From JAVBNN01 sp031551525 (GTDB lineage Bacteria > Bacillota > Negativicutes > Acidaminococcales > JAISLQ01), in contig JAVBNN010000006.1 in NCBI GenBank assembly GCA_031551525.1, forward strand, positions 1 to 43,539: a stretch of 43,539 nt of DNA. Reading direction: 5' to 3'. Of this stretch, positions 1 to 7,408 are shown one piece after another; position 1 is the stretch's first letter, and each line of letters begins with the position of its first letter. The position numbers were made by a program, and so were the translations under genes. The notes below the pieces were generated by a model. That model worked only from the letters and a program-made list of their open reading frames with translations, did no database searches and had not been told where the DNA came from.

Positions 1-46
1 TTTGTGCTGTTAAAGACGGGATGTTGTGGTTTATTACTGCTGCCAT
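1..46 (-). CDS. hag: Flagellin, N-terminal fragment (runs off the window)
   Basis: Only the first 15 codons are inside the window. They read MAAVINHNIPSLTAQ, which matches the conserved start of flagellin (usual form MAMVINTNIASLNAQ). The start ATG is at 44-46 and a strong AAGGAGG ribosome site lies at 56-62. Flagellin is the filament subunit exported through the flagellar type III apparatus. A sigma28 promoter and a CsrA-type hairpin lie upstream, and fliW and csrA are the next genes upstream, which is the usual context for a major flagellin. Nothing can be said about the rest of the protein. Confidence 0.85.
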   Translation of the reverse strand, partial: MAAVINHNIPSLTAQ

Positions 47-55
47 TTTTAAATT

Positions 56-62
56 CCTCCTT
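56..62 (-). promoter_or_regulatory. Flagellin ribosome binding site with overlapping CsrA-type GGA
   Basis: On the minus strand this reads AAGGAGG, 9 bases before the flagellin ATG. It is preceded by TTC, giving CAAGGAG, which resembles the core of a CsrA target. In Bacillus subtilis hag the second CsrA site also covers the Shine-Dalgarno, so this site probably serves both ribosome and CsrA. The match is seen; the regulation is inferred. Confidence 0.7.
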
Positions 63-72
63 GAATTTAAGT

Positions 73-86
73 GGGCATCCTTGCCC
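73..86 (-). promoter_or_regulatory. CsrA-binding hairpin in the flagellin leader
   Basis: On the minus strand this reads GGGCA-AGGA-TGCCC: a perfect 5-bp stem with the loop AGGA. The core CAAGGATG fits the selected CsrA consensus (CARGGAUG with GGA in a hairpin loop). It lies about 27 bases upstream of the flagellin ATG and is the upstream member of a two-site arrangement, the other site overlapping the Shine-Dalgarno. With csrA and fliW directly upstream, translational repression of flagellin by CsrA, relieved by FliW, is the natural reading. Confidence 0.75.
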
Positions 87-122
87 TACTTGTTTTGTTT
101 TTATTATTCCTTGGGTTTTGGC

Positions 123-155
123 GGGGCGGTTTCTCCGTACGTGAGACCTGCCCCT
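123..155 (-). promoter_or_regulatory. Second stem-loop in the flagellin leader
   Basis: GGGGC at 123-127 pairs with GCCCC at 150-154. Inside, GGT/ACC and CTC/GAG extend the stem with a small bulge and a mismatch. The apical part on the minus strand contains TACGGAG, another GGA. It lies in the transcribed leader if the sigma28 promoter at 181-207 is used. It could stabilise the leader or act as a further CsrA contact; function is inferred. Confidence 0.4.
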
Positions 156-180
156 CCTCTTGCCCTGTTACTCAACTAAT

Positions 181-207
181 ATATCGCCCGACTTCTTTTT
201 CTTCTTA
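181..207 (-). promoter_or_regulatory. Sigma28 (FliA/SigD) promoter of flagellin
   Basis: On the minus strand TAAG (204-207) is followed after exactly 15 bases by GGCGATAT (181-188). The flagellar sigma factor consensus is TAAA-N15-GCCGATAA/T, so both elements and spacing agree. The promoter gives a leader of about 125-130 bases that holds the CsrA hairpin. Directly upstream lies a pair of phased A-tract repeats. Confidence 0.75.
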
Positions 208-211
208 AGTG

Positions 212-248
212 CTTTTTGAAAAAAATTTTTTCTTTTTGAAAAAAATTT
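212..248 (-). repeat. Two direct repeats with A/T tracts upstream of the flagellin promoter
   Basis: The 17-base unit CTTTTTGAAAAAAATTT occurs at 212-228 and again at 232-248, a 20-base period or about two helical turns. It lies immediately upstream of the sigma28 -35 element. Phased A-tracts in this place act as UP elements or bent DNA, as known for the hag promoter of Bacillus subtilis. A GC stem is absent, so it does not look like a csrA terminator. Confidence 0.6.
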
Positions 249-272
249 GTAATTTTAGGTATTTAATCCCAG

Positions 273-506
273 TCATTCCGCTTTCGGCGGTCGTGGCAAA
301 ATCATTTCCTTGTCCGGCAGACTCACTGCGGCAGCGGCTTTATTGGCATCTATGATGGAGTCGTATACTTCCCCTCGATAGATTTTTATGTCGCGCGGCG
401 CATCGATGGCTATACGCACTATGTCACCCCTGACGTCAGCCACCCGTATGACGATATTATCGCCTATCCGTATGCTCTCACTTATCTTGCGGCTGAGTAC
501 CAGCAT
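273..506 (-). CDS. csrA: Carbon storage regulator CsrA
   Basis: Small RNA-binding translational regulator that binds GGA motifs in mRNA leaders; in motile Firmicutes its main target is flagellin mRNA. The protein begins MLVLSRKISESIRIGD and continues with the five-strand core ending near IYRGEVYDSI, the hallmark of CsrA; 77 residues is slightly long because of a basic/proline tail. An upstream start would add six residues, but AGGAGG at 513-518 is placed 6 bases before the ATG at 506, so 506 is chosen. The gene overlaps the 3' end of fliW by 29 bases, so the ribosome site of csrA lies inside fliW and the two are probably translationally coupled. FliW, its protein antagonist, is thus made from the same message. 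Confidence 0.95.
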   Translation of the reverse strand: MLVLSRKISESIRIGDNIVIRVADVRGDIVRIAIDAPRDIKIYRGEVYDSIIDANKAAAAVSLPDKEMILPRPPKAE

Positions 507-978
507 GGGCTGCCTCCTCGCCACCGCGCAGGGTTTTTATGTTTTCCGGGAACAACCTGTGACGGGTATTATATTTATTGTTGTCGAGTATCATTTGCAC
601 TGCCTGACGGTTTTCTACATTGAAAAGTACCGGGGCGACCAGATTGACAGTCATATCTTCCACGTTATTCAAAACCATGGCGATAGACCATACCATGGGC
701 AGGTTGCTGGCAGAAGTACCAAGCCCCTGTTCTGTCTCGTCATCAATAATAAATTCGTAATCAGGAAAAAATGCAAATGGATCCGCCAGTAAAAAAGTCA
801 GTTCCGGCGTCATTAGTGATTGCAGATAGGCAAAAGTCGGTTTGTCGTCAGTTTTGTCATCATGCGGCAAAAAAGCAAATTCTCGTTCATCGGGAAATCC
901 CGGCAAACCATTGGCAAATGTAAATACCTGCCGTTCAAGTACTTCGATTTCACCAAATCTCACTGTGTTTATTTTCAT
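478..978 (-). CDS. fliW: Flagellar assembly factor FliW
   Basis: FliW binds free flagellin and also binds CsrA; when flagellin is exported, FliW is released, sequesters CsrA and lets flagellin be translated. The 166-residue sequence opens with MKINTVRFGEIEV and contains FANGLPGFPDEREFAFLP, typical of the family (about 150 residues). A C-terminal stretch from about residue 150 is polar and poorly conserved because the DNA there also encodes the csrA ribosome site and start. An AAAGGGG ribosome site precedes the ATG. No clear promoter was seen in 979-1084, so the pair may depend on weak read-through from flgL or on a promoter I could not recognise. Confidence 0.95.
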   Translation of the reverse strand: MKINTVRFGEIEVLERQVFTFANGLPGFPDEREFAFLPHDDKTDDKPTFAYLQSLMTPELTFLLADPFAFFPDYEFIIDDETEQGLGTSASNLPMVWSIAMVLNNVEDMTVNLVAPVLFNVENRQAVQMILDNNKYNTRHRLFPENIKTLRGGEEAAHAGTQPQDK

Positions 979-1084
979 GAAAATACCCCTTTCACAAGTT
1001 TCACTACGTAAAAATCTTTTGCCAAGCCCGGAACAGTTTGCCAGCTAAATAGCGGGCCAGTGATTGCCATATAGTTTGTGTATA

Positions 1085-1116
1085 CCAAAACGGCTGGCCC
1101 TAGCCAGCCGTTTTGG
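1085..1116 (-). terminator. Strong hairpin terminator after flgL
   Basis: A perfect 14-bp inverted repeat (CCAAAACGGCTGGC at 1085-1098 and its complement at 1103-1116) with a 4-base loop. The outer stem is A/T rich so that either strand gives a T run. It follows the flgL stop by 23 bases and separates flgMNKL from fliW-csrA. Confidence 0.8.
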
Positions 1117-1139
1117 CTACCTGTTATATTATACTACTA

Positions 1140-2051
1140 TTATATGAAGTCCGCCAGAGACATCGGCAAAACTTTTGCACCTACTTTCAGCGAAGCGTTG
1201 TAAACATTTTCCCATACTTTAAAGTCCGAAATAGCTTTCGGGTAATCGGTATCTTCATTCGTGCTGATATCCGACTGGATGATTGTGTCCCGTCCGAGCA
1301 GCATGTTATTCATCATATTGAATGAGTTCATGCGCGCGCCAAGGTTGGCATCCGCCCGAAGAACACGCCCGTGGTGTTCGTCTATTTGAGCCAGCGCCAC
1401 ATTGGAGAGCCATGTACCTGTAACATTGCCGTCTTTTAGTTGTTTGGCGATGTCATTTATCTCGTTAAACAGCTGCAGGTCTGTGCCAAAAGCGTCGGCA
1501 GCCGTCACATTGATAGCATCCTGGTCCGGGTTTACTCCGCCCGCCTGCAACCGCATGGAAATATAGTTATTGTCACCAAAAAAACTCACGGTACCATCCG
1601 GGTTGCGTTCAAACGGCTGGTTGTGGTCCATCTGTCCGCCAAACAGATACCGATCGCCCACACGTGTGTTGGCTGCGTCCACCATGGTGCCGACCAGTTC
1701 GTACAATTCCTGGCCGTAGGCCTTGAGCTCGTCCGAGGTAAGCGTACCCGTATTGGCCGCCCCCACCACGATCTCTTTGGCCCTTATGAGCGCTGAGCTG
1801 ACTGTTTGCAGGGCATCGTCCGTGCTTTGCATAAAAGACAACGCCTCATAGGAATTGCTGGTATATTTGTCGTTTTGCGCTAAAGCGCTATGCAATCTCA
1901 GGCTTTTGGTGATCCTGATCGGATCGTCGGATGCCCTGTTGAGTGTACGCCCGCTGGACATTTGCTCTTGCAGTTTGTTTTGTTTTACCAGTGCGCGATT
2001 GAGGTCGCCCAGATATTGATAACTCATATTTTGTGTACTTATGCGTTGCAT
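1140..2051 (-). CDS. flgL: Flagellar hook-filament junction protein FlgL (HAP3)
   Basis: FlgL joins the hook-associated FlgK ring to the flagellin filament and is exported by the flagellar secretion system. The 303-residue protein has the flagellin-like N-terminal helix (MQRISTQNMSYQYLGDLNRA, then LQEQMSSGRTLNRASDDP near residues 28-45), the GDRYLFGG motif near residues 131-138 seen in FlgL, and a C-terminal coiled-coil region. Length agrees with the family (about 300). It lies 15 bases downstream of flgK with which it shares an operon, and is followed by a strong terminator. It is identified as FlgL rather than flagellin by this neighbourhood and by the YLFGG motif. Confidence 0.93.
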   Translation of the reverse strand: MQRISTQNMSYQYLGDLNRALVKQNKLQEQMSSGRTLNRASDDPIRITKSLRLHSALAQNDKYTSNSYEALSFMQSTDDALQTVSSALIRAKEIVVGAANTGTLTSDELKAYGQELYELVGTMVDAANTRVGDRYLFGGQMDHNQPFERNPDGTVSFFGDNNYISMRLQAGGVNPDQDAINVTAADAFGTDLQLFNEINDIAKQLKDGNVTGTWLSNVALAQIDEHHGRVLRADANLGARMNSFNMMNNMLLGRDTIIQSDISTNEDTDYPKAISDFKVWENVYNASLKVGAKVLPMSLADFI

Positions 2052-2066
2052 TTATGCCACCTGCCT

Positions 2067-4346
2067 TTACAGTCCTACACGGCCAGTGCCGTTGATTAGT
2101 TTATCGAGCATTTCGTCTATTGTAGTAAGCATACGGGCGTTGGAGTTATAGCCTTTCTGGAACATGATCATATTGGTCATTTCTTCATCGAGGCTAACAT
2201 CTTTATAGTTTGAACGCACAGTATGTACCTGATTTACCAGTACCTGCTGGTTGAGCATCATGCTGTAGCTAGTTTGAGTCTGTACGCCCAGCGAACCAAG
2301 ATCCTCGTTATATTTCCCGTCGATCGATTTGTTGCCTAAAGCAGCCGCATAATCAGTTGAATTCATGTACTTCGAGTAGTCGGCTACTTTTCCTTCTTTG
2401 GCGCCATATTTCAGGAATTCGGCCAGACGGACGGCATTATCGCTCGCCGCGTCGCCCGGCGGCAGCTTGAAGGTATACTGGTCGTTTATGGTGTTACCCA
2501 AATCGTTCTTTATTTCCAGTTGGAACTCGTAATCGTTGCCATCCGGCAAAGTTCCTTTAATATGGATCGTCCGACCATCGGCGGTAGCCATGATATTGTG
2601 TACAGCGCTAAAATTGGTGCCATCCAGCGAATAACTCATGGATGCTATGGAACCGTCCGCATTGACGCTGCCCACTTTTAGCGTGAAGCTATTAGTGACT
2701 TTGCTGTCGTACTGGGTGAACTGTTTGTTGATCAGTGCAGCGGTGCCGCCGGTCTTGGGGTAAAGCTCCAGTTCATATACGTCGCCAGCCGCCAGTTGGT
2801 TGTCGGCAGTCTTTTTCTCTATCTGCACTTCGATGTTATATTCGTAGGGGTTGGTACCACGCAATACCAGCCGGTTAGTACCGGTTTCGATATTTACATC
2901 GGCATTTAGCCAGGTCGCCCCGCCATCCAGCGAATAGGTAGCGTCTTCCATAAATCCGTCGGCATTCATACTGCCCGCTTTTATTTGTATGTTTGAAGCA
3001 GACGGACCTTTGAATACCATGGTAGACTGGCCGACAAAACTTATGGCAGCCTGGTCGGCCGGCGCACCAGCGGACACTTTCGCGCTGTTTACCCTGTTGG
3101 CGGTAGACAATGCTATTTCAATGTTGCCGGAGAGAGTTTTGGCGGCGATCTTATCAAGCCCGCTTAAAGGATCGAAGAATATATCGTTTACCTTTAGGTA
3201 ATGTATCCAGTTCTTTTCAGCATTGTTCGCGCCGGACGTCGCCGGGTCGAAACCGGGCACCGCGGCTTCCGGCAACCCGGTGATCGGGTTGGTAACTGCG
3301 GGCAGTCCGGCATACTGTACATCCTGCGACCCGAAAAAATTAAGTCCGGCCGAGTTGTCAAGGCCAAGCCCTTCCTTGTGTATCTGGTTGAAGTCGCATA
3401 GTAAGGACTTTGATATATCATTGAGCATGTTCATGTAGGCCAGGACGCCCTGCTTATCGGAGTCCCTGCCTTCGAGCAGGCCGGACATCGCGCCGTCTGT
3501 GAAGGTAACATTGATAGACGGCACCGTGTCGGTGCGCACATCTAACGTCCTGTAGCCGTAGTTTTTGTAAAGGTCGGTGTTCTTGTTTTCATATGTAAGC
3601 AGCTTGGTAGCCATCACGCCATCAACGATAACCTGTCCGCCAACGCTTACCTGATAGTTTCCTTTTTCGTCTTCGTTGACATTGGTGCGTACAAGCTTTG
3701 ATAGTTCATCTACCATCGTGTCGCGCCTGTCCCGAAGATCGTTAGCCATAGCTCCGTTTATCTCAGACATGACTATCTGTTTATTGAGGCTGAGTAATTC
3801 GGTAGATATCTGGTTGATCCTGTTGACGTTTTTGGTGATGCTTTCATTAATACTGGTAATTTCATCGCCCAGTTGCCTGGAGGTAGTTTGAATGATATCC
3901 ACCATATCGACTGCCGACTGGCGCATGGTAGTGCGGCACCCTGCATCGGCCGGATTGGAAGCCACGTTTTGCACCGATGTCCAAAATTTATCCAGTGTTG
4001 CCTGGAAGTTGGTGTCCGACGGTTCAGTGAAAATGGTTTCTATGGTAGAGTGTACACTGTTTAACTGTTCGTAATAGCCGTATGTAGCAGTTTGTTTCCA
4101 CAACTGGCGGTCAACTAAAAAATCACGCACACGGGTAACCGACTGCATGTCTACACCTGTACCAAGTTGGTAGGGGATGGTTTTTCCCTGCAACGTGATA
4201 GAGTTTGTAGTTACAGTGCTTACCCTTTGGCGTGAATATCCCTGCGTGTCCGCATTGGCTATATTGTGCCCGGTAGTATATAAAGATTTCTGGTTGACAA
4301 ACAGCCCCAATTTAGAAGTATTAAGACCGGAAAAAGTCGATATCAT
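2067..4346 (-). CDS. flgK: Flagellar hook-associated protein 1 FlgK (HAP1)
   Basis: FlgK caps the hook and makes the first junction ring to the filament. The N-terminus (STFSGLNTSKLGLFVNQKSL, then TTGHNIANADTQGYSRQRV) is the rod/hook/HAP signature, and the C-terminus ends with the matching helix around residues 715-755 (MIMFQKGYNSNARMLTTIDEMLD). At 759 residues it is larger than many FlgK proteins (about 550). The extra length is in the exposed middle part and includes two related units of about 80 residues, at roughly residues 450-531 and 552-631, each with a GS(M/V)NADG motif followed by YSLDG. AAAGGAG precedes the ATG. Order flgM-flgN-flgK-flgL is typical. Confidence 0.95.
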   Translation of the reverse strand: MISTFSGLNTSKLGLFVNQKSLYTTGHNIANADTQGYSRQRVSTVTTNSITLQGKTIPYQLGTGVDMQSVTRVRDFLVDRQLWKQTATYGYYEQLNSVHSTIETIFTEPSDTNFQATLDKFWTSVQNVASNPADAGCRTTMRQSAVDMVDIIQTTSRQLGDEITSINESITKNVNRINQISTELLSLNKQIVMSEINGAMANDLRDRRDTMVDELSKLVRTNVNEDEKGNYQVSVGGQVIVDGVMATKLLTYENKNTDLYKNYGYRTLDVRTDTVPSINVTFTDGAMSGLLEGRDSDKQGVLAYMNMLNDISKSLLCDFNQIHKEGLGLDNSAGLNFFGSQDVQYAGLPAVTNPITGLPEAAVPGFDPATSGANNAEKNWIHYLKVNDIFFDPLSGLDKIAAKTLSGNIEIALSTANRVNSAKVSAGAPADQAAISFVGQSTMVFKGPSASNIQIKAGSMNADGFMEDATYSLDGGATWLNADVNIETGTNRLVLRGTNPYEYNIEVQIEKKTADNQLAAGDVYELELYPKTGGTAALINKQFTQYDSKVTNSFTLKVGSVNADGSIASMSYSLDGTNFSAVHNIMATADGRTIHIKGTLPDGNDYEFQLEIKNDLGNTINDQYTFKLPPGDAASDNAVRLAEFLKYGAKEGKVADYSKYMNSTDYAAALGNKSIDGKYNEDLGSLGVQTQTSYSMMLNQQVLVNQVHTVRSNYKDVSLDEEMTNMIMFQKGYNSNARMLTTIDEMLDKLINGTGRVGL

Positions 4347-4384
4347 GAAAGTTCTCCTTTAACGTTAGAAATAACAATCGCAAG

Positions 4385-4888
4385 TTATGCCTTGCGATCC
4401 AAAAAACTCAGGCCGGCGTTTTTGCCTTCCTTGGGCGTGTCCCCGCCCGATCCGTATACCGGGGAAGCCTGCGCCCGCGACAACACATTGATATTATACT
4501 CAATGATGTGCATAGCCTGTTTTAATAGATTGTTATTAATTCCGTTTAACAGAGCAATCTGCATGACTATATCAGCCAATCGTTGACCGACTTTTTTCAT
4601 CTCGCCAGCAAGCTCTTCAGGCGCTCGCTCCACAAGATCAAGTAGTTTTATTTTTTTATCCGTCCAACTGCCTTCCCTGGCTATGCGTTCGACGATTTTG
4701 ATACGCGAGTCCTCGAGTATATTGATCTGTTTGACAAGTTTTTCTTCCTGACTAATGATCTGAGTTACCAACTCGACATTGACATTTACCAATGCATCGC
4801 GTTTTTCTTCGGCAAGTTTGATCATCTGCTCGTAACAGCCGGACATATTGTCAAATAAATCAATAAGTTCGTGCCATGCTTGGTTCAT
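4385..4888 (-). CDS. flgN: FlgN-type flagellar export chaperone
   Basis: Cytoplasmic chaperone that keeps FlgK and FlgL unfolded and delivers them to the export gate. The 167-residue protein is almost wholly helical, with heptad-like stretches at about residues 25-70 and 85-130, and a loose glycine/serine tail. Sequence identity with FlgN proteins is always low, so the call rests on length, helical character and position between flgM and flgK. Its ATG overlaps the flgM stop (ATGA), indicating translational coupling. Confidence 0.8.
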   Translation of the reverse strand: MNQAWHELIDLFDNMSGCYEQMIKLAEEKRDALVNVNVELVTQIISQEEKLVKQINILEDSRIKIVERIAREGSWTDKKIKLLDLVERAPEELAGEMKKVGQRLADIVMQIALLNGINNNLLKQAMHIIEYNINVLSRAQASPVYGSGGDTPKEGKNAGLSFLDRKA

Positions 4889-5187
4889 CCCAAAAGACCC
4901 TTGTAGGAATCAAGCATCTTCGCAGCAATATCCTGAGCACTTACATGGTAAGTTCCCGACTGCACCTTGGCCGCAAGTTCACTCACCTTGTCCTGGCGAA
5001 TATCGGTAGTTTCCTTTATCTTACCAACCATATGACCAAGTTCGGCCCCTCGACTGGATAAGATTACCTCGTCAGGACGCTGGAGGTGGCTATTTTTTTT
5101 GGTTTCAACGGCAGACTTCCTTGTCTGACCGCTCTGGTCCTGATACGCCTTTATACTGCGCATCACATCAGTTGGATTGATATGCAT
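4885..5187 (-). CDS. flgM: Anti-sigma28 factor FlgM
   Basis: FlgM binds the flagellar sigma factor until the hook is complete, then is secreted, so that late genes are turned on. The 100-residue protein has a disordered polar N-terminal half and the C-terminal binding helices (about residues 55-97, from VGKIKETTDIRQDKVSELAAKVQSGTY to the end) typical of FlgM. A GTG three codons upstream is possible, but the AGAGGTG ribosome site is spaced correctly for the ATG at 5187. A sigma28 promoter stands upstream, which would give the usual feedback loop of FlgM on its own expression. Confidence 0.88.
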   Translation of the reverse strand: MHINPTDVMRSIKAYQDQSGQTRKSAVETKKNSHLQRPDEVILSSRGAELGHMVGKIKETTDIRQDKVSELAAKVQSGTYHVSAQDIAAKMLDSYKGLLG

Positions 5188-5484
5188 AACTAACACCTCT
5201 GTTCGCTATATATTATAGCTTGCCTTTATCTATAATTAATATCGGCAAAAAATCTAAAAAAGTTAACTGAAAATCTTGTATACATAAAAATTAGGTCTTT
5301 GTACTCATTTTTTGTCGAATGCATTTATTAAAATCCACCCGTCGCAGAAATTAAGAAGGTTTATCTTTTGCTGCATTTTAAAAATAGAAAAAATTTTTTT
5401 GTCAAGATAGGAGTTTATTTTTTTTAGGCTAATAATATAGCTATCAGAAATTCATGTATTTGATTTAGAAGGGCGATTGTAATT
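5188..5484. other. Divergent intergenic region between flgM and the HD-GYP gene
   Basis: AT-rich stretch holding the flgM sigma28 promoter at its left end. For the plus-strand HD-GYP gene I see only a weak sigmaA-like -10 (TAATAT at 5433-5438) without a good -35. A small palindrome GCTATA-N3-TATAGC is at 5205-5219. No coding region or RNA gene is evident. Confidence 0.5.
5239..5265 (-). promoter_or_regulatory. Sigma28 promoter of flgM-flgN-flgK-flgL
   Basis: On the minus strand TAAC (5262-5265) and GCCGATAT (5239-5246) are separated by exactly 15 bases, a close match to TAAA-N15-GCCGATAA/T. It lies about 50 bases upstream of the flgM start. Confidence 0.8.
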
Positions 5485-6087
5485 GTGTTGAATGTATTAG
5501 CTAACCAGGTGCTTACACTAGGCGTGGAAGGCGCAGCCAGTGAAACTACGGCTGTTTTTCTTGATCTTCTGAAAAAGAAAAACCAGTCCGTATATATACA
5601 TAGCCAGCAAGTGGCAAATTATGCCGTCAGCACGGCGGCAAAAATGCGCCTCCCCGCCAACGAAATAGAGCGGATTAAAATCGCCGCCCTCTTACACGAC
5701 ATAGGTAAGCTGGCAGTACCAAATCCCATATTGGACAAATTACCCTATTTATCGACACGCGAACTGAGCGTCTACAAAAACCACTGCAACGCCGGTTCCA
5801 GCATGCTGGAAAACATGCCGGAATTCCATGATATAATCCCATATATCCGCTATCACCATGAACGCTGGGATGGGCAGGGCTTTCCCAAAAGGCTCAAGGG
5901 AGTGAATATCCCTCTCGGTGCGCGAATCATCAGCGTGGCTGACTATTATGACAGATATGCCAATCCTTGCGCAAAAAAATGGCAAAAAAGCACTAAGACC
6001 GCTTTAACCGAAATAATAAACCGCTCCGGCGCGGACTTTGACCCAGGAGTAGTTAAAGCGTTCTGTAATGCTTTAGGTGTATATTGA
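5485..6087 (+). CDS. HD-GYP domain protein, probable c-di-GMP phosphodiesterase
   Basis: Stand-alone HD-GYP protein of 200 residues without any visible sensor or receiver domain. Family motifs are H39, HD at 71-72 (ALLHDIGK), H100, HHERWDGQGFP at 124-134 and the VAD motif at 151-153. The third signature residue is phenylalanine instead of tyrosine (GFP for GYP), a conservative change; the metal-binding histidines and aspartates look intact, so hydrolysis of cyclic di-GMP is plausible. The C-terminal part after VADYYD is shortened compared with usual HD-GYP domains. The start is GTG at 5485 (a TTG follows directly); AGAAGGG upstream is a mediocre ribosome site. Transcribed away from the flagellar operon, so a role in motility switching is a reasonable inference only. 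Confidence 0.85.
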   Translation: MLNVLANQVLTLGVEGAASETTAVFLDLLKKKNQSVYIHSQQVANYAVSTAAKMRLPANEIERIKIAALLHDIGKLAVPNPILDKLPYLSTRELSVYKNHCNAGSSMLENMPEFHDIIPYIRYHHERWDGQGFPKRLKGVNIPLGARIISVADYYDRYANPCAKKWQKSTKTALTEIINRSGADFDPGVVKAFCNALGVY

Positions 6088-6155
6088 CTTTCACTATCTT
6101 TATCGTACGGCAACAAAATCTTCAATATAAAAAATTTCTAAGGAGTGGTAATTCA

Positions 6156-6653
6156 ATGAAAAAAACTTTATTATTTCTTGCTTTAACCTTGCTTTTCTGC
6201 ACCAGCGCATTTGCTGCCAAAGCGCCGGTCAACCCGATTGACAAGGCTTTTGCCAAACATTACAACAAAGCGGTGACTATGGTCGAAACAAAATACATCA
6301 TCGATCAGGAGCGCACCGCCTGGGAAAATGAGCTTGATAATGCCGCCGTTGCTTTGAAAGGCACTTATAAATTTGACGAAGACAAAGCCCGTGTGGACAA
6401 CTATGTAGACGCCGCCAAAAAAACAGCTCTGGCTGCCGGCGAACTGCAGTGGCTGCAATGGTCCAACATAGACGTCCCCCCCAGTGAATATCGTTCGGCC
6501 GGCACCGGCGGTCCCGGCGCAGTTTTACACACCGAAGCCATGGCATACAGGGATGCCGCGCTCTATCTTATCTCGATGTACAACGTAAACACCGAGCGTC
6601 CGGCTTATGACTACATCTTCAAAGACACTATCACCTGGCCGCTCAAATACTAA
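6156..6653 (+). CDS. Secreted protein of unknown function
   Basis: I do not recognise this 165-residue protein. It has a clear signal peptide (MKK, a hydrophobic core to about residue 18, and a likely cleavage after SAFA), leaving a mature part of about 143 residues rich in alanine, aromatic residues and charged helices and without cysteine. The start at 6156 is chosen because AAGGAG at 6140-6145 precedes it and the signal peptide begins there; a longer reading frame overlapping the HD-GYP gene would hide the signal. It lies 68 bases after the HD-GYP gene on the same strand, so the two may be cotranscribed, and ends in a strong terminator. Confidence 0.8.
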   Translation: MKKTLLFLALTLLFCTSAFAAKAPVNPIDKAFAKHYNKAVTMVETKYIIDQERTAWENELDNAAVALKGTYKFDEDKARVDNYVDAAKKTALAAGELQWLQWSNIDVPPSEYRSAGTGGPGAVLHTEAMAYRDAALYLISMYNVNTERPAYDYIFKDTITWPLKY

Positions 6654-6662
6654 TCTGCTGAT

Positions 6663-6697
6663 ATAAAAACCCACAAGAACATCTTGTGGGTTTTTAT
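6663..6697. terminator. Bidirectional terminator between the secreted protein and comFC
   Basis: Inverted repeat AAAAACCCACAAGA / TCTTGTGGGTTTTT with a 3-base loop (arms 6665-6678 and 6682-6695). The A and T runs in the arms provide a T tail on either strand; it also covers the stop codon of comFC. Confidence 0.85.
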
Positions 6698-7389
6698 TTT
6701 TCACTGTCACTCGCCAGCGCCAGCCCTATTATCAATTTGTCTTCGCCTCCCGCCGCACGCAGCGCTCTGGCACACTCTATCATTGTCGCTCCCGTTGTCA
6801 GGATATCATCGACGATCACTATAACTTTTTGCGCCGGCAAGTATTTGGCCTCTATCGCCCCTTGCATGTTAGTACGGCGCTCTACCCCGCTTAACTGGTA
6901 TTGCGGCTTGGTACTTCGGGCGCGCACCAGACAAGGATGCCAGTCAAAGTGGTTTTCTTCGCTCCACCGATTAAACAGTTCTTCCGGCAAATCAAACCCC
7001 CTATCCTGCCGCCGCCTCTCATCGGTCGGCACAGGCACTATCACTATATCGCGCTCTTTCATACCTGACAAAAACCTGGTAAAGTTATTTTTCCCTTCGC
7101 CTTCCCACAGGATGGACATCTCGTGCGTCAGCACACGTAAAAGCGCCGTTTTACCGGAAAATTTCAACATATTCAATATGTCCTGCAAACCGCCCCGATA
7201 TGGAGCCAGTGCCATTATGACATCAATATGAGGCCATCCCCGCTCTTTAGCGTCATACACGCGAACAAAAGAGATACTAGTGCGGCAATCATGACACAGC
7301 GCATTGCTTTCATCGCAGGGTTTACCACAACCAGGACAAGCCGGAGGATAAAAAAAGTCTATTATCGCTGTCAGTAATTTTAAAATCAT
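6694..7389 (-). CDS. comFC: ComF family protein (ComFC-like phosphoribosyltransferase)
   Basis: ComFC proteins take part in DNA uptake during natural transformation and have a type I phosphoribosyltransferase fold; the reaction is not known with certainty. The 231-residue sequence begins with a zinc ribbon (CPGCGKPC near residues 18-25 and CHDC near 32-35) and ends with the PRPP loop VDDILTTGAT near residues 193-202. An AAGGAGG site lies before the ATG. It follows recD2 by 19 bases on the same strand, so it may share its transcript. Neither the ComFA helicase nor other competence genes are in the window. Confidence 0.9.
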   Translation of the reverse strand: MILKLLTAIIDFFYPPACPGCGKPCDESNALCHDCRTSISFVRVYDAKERGWPHIDVIMALAPYRGGLQDILNMLKFSGKTALLRVLTHEMSILWEGEGKNNFTRFLSGMKERDIVIVPVPTDERRRQDRGFDLPEELFNRWSEENHFDWHPCLVRARSTKPQYQLSGVERRTNMQGAIEAKYLPAQKVIVIVDDILTTGATMIECARALRAAGGEDKLIIGLALASDSEK

Positions 7390-7408
7390 AATAACCTCCT
7401 TAAAAAAA

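Noticed and set aside
212..248. A/T repeats as a csrA terminator
   Set aside because: No GC stem is present; position next to the sigma28 -35 favours an UP element.
5205..5219. Second, sigmaA promoter or operator at the palindrome before flgM
   Set aside because: A TATAAT is inside the palindrome but no -35 is correctly placed; the sigma28 promoter just upstream explains expression.
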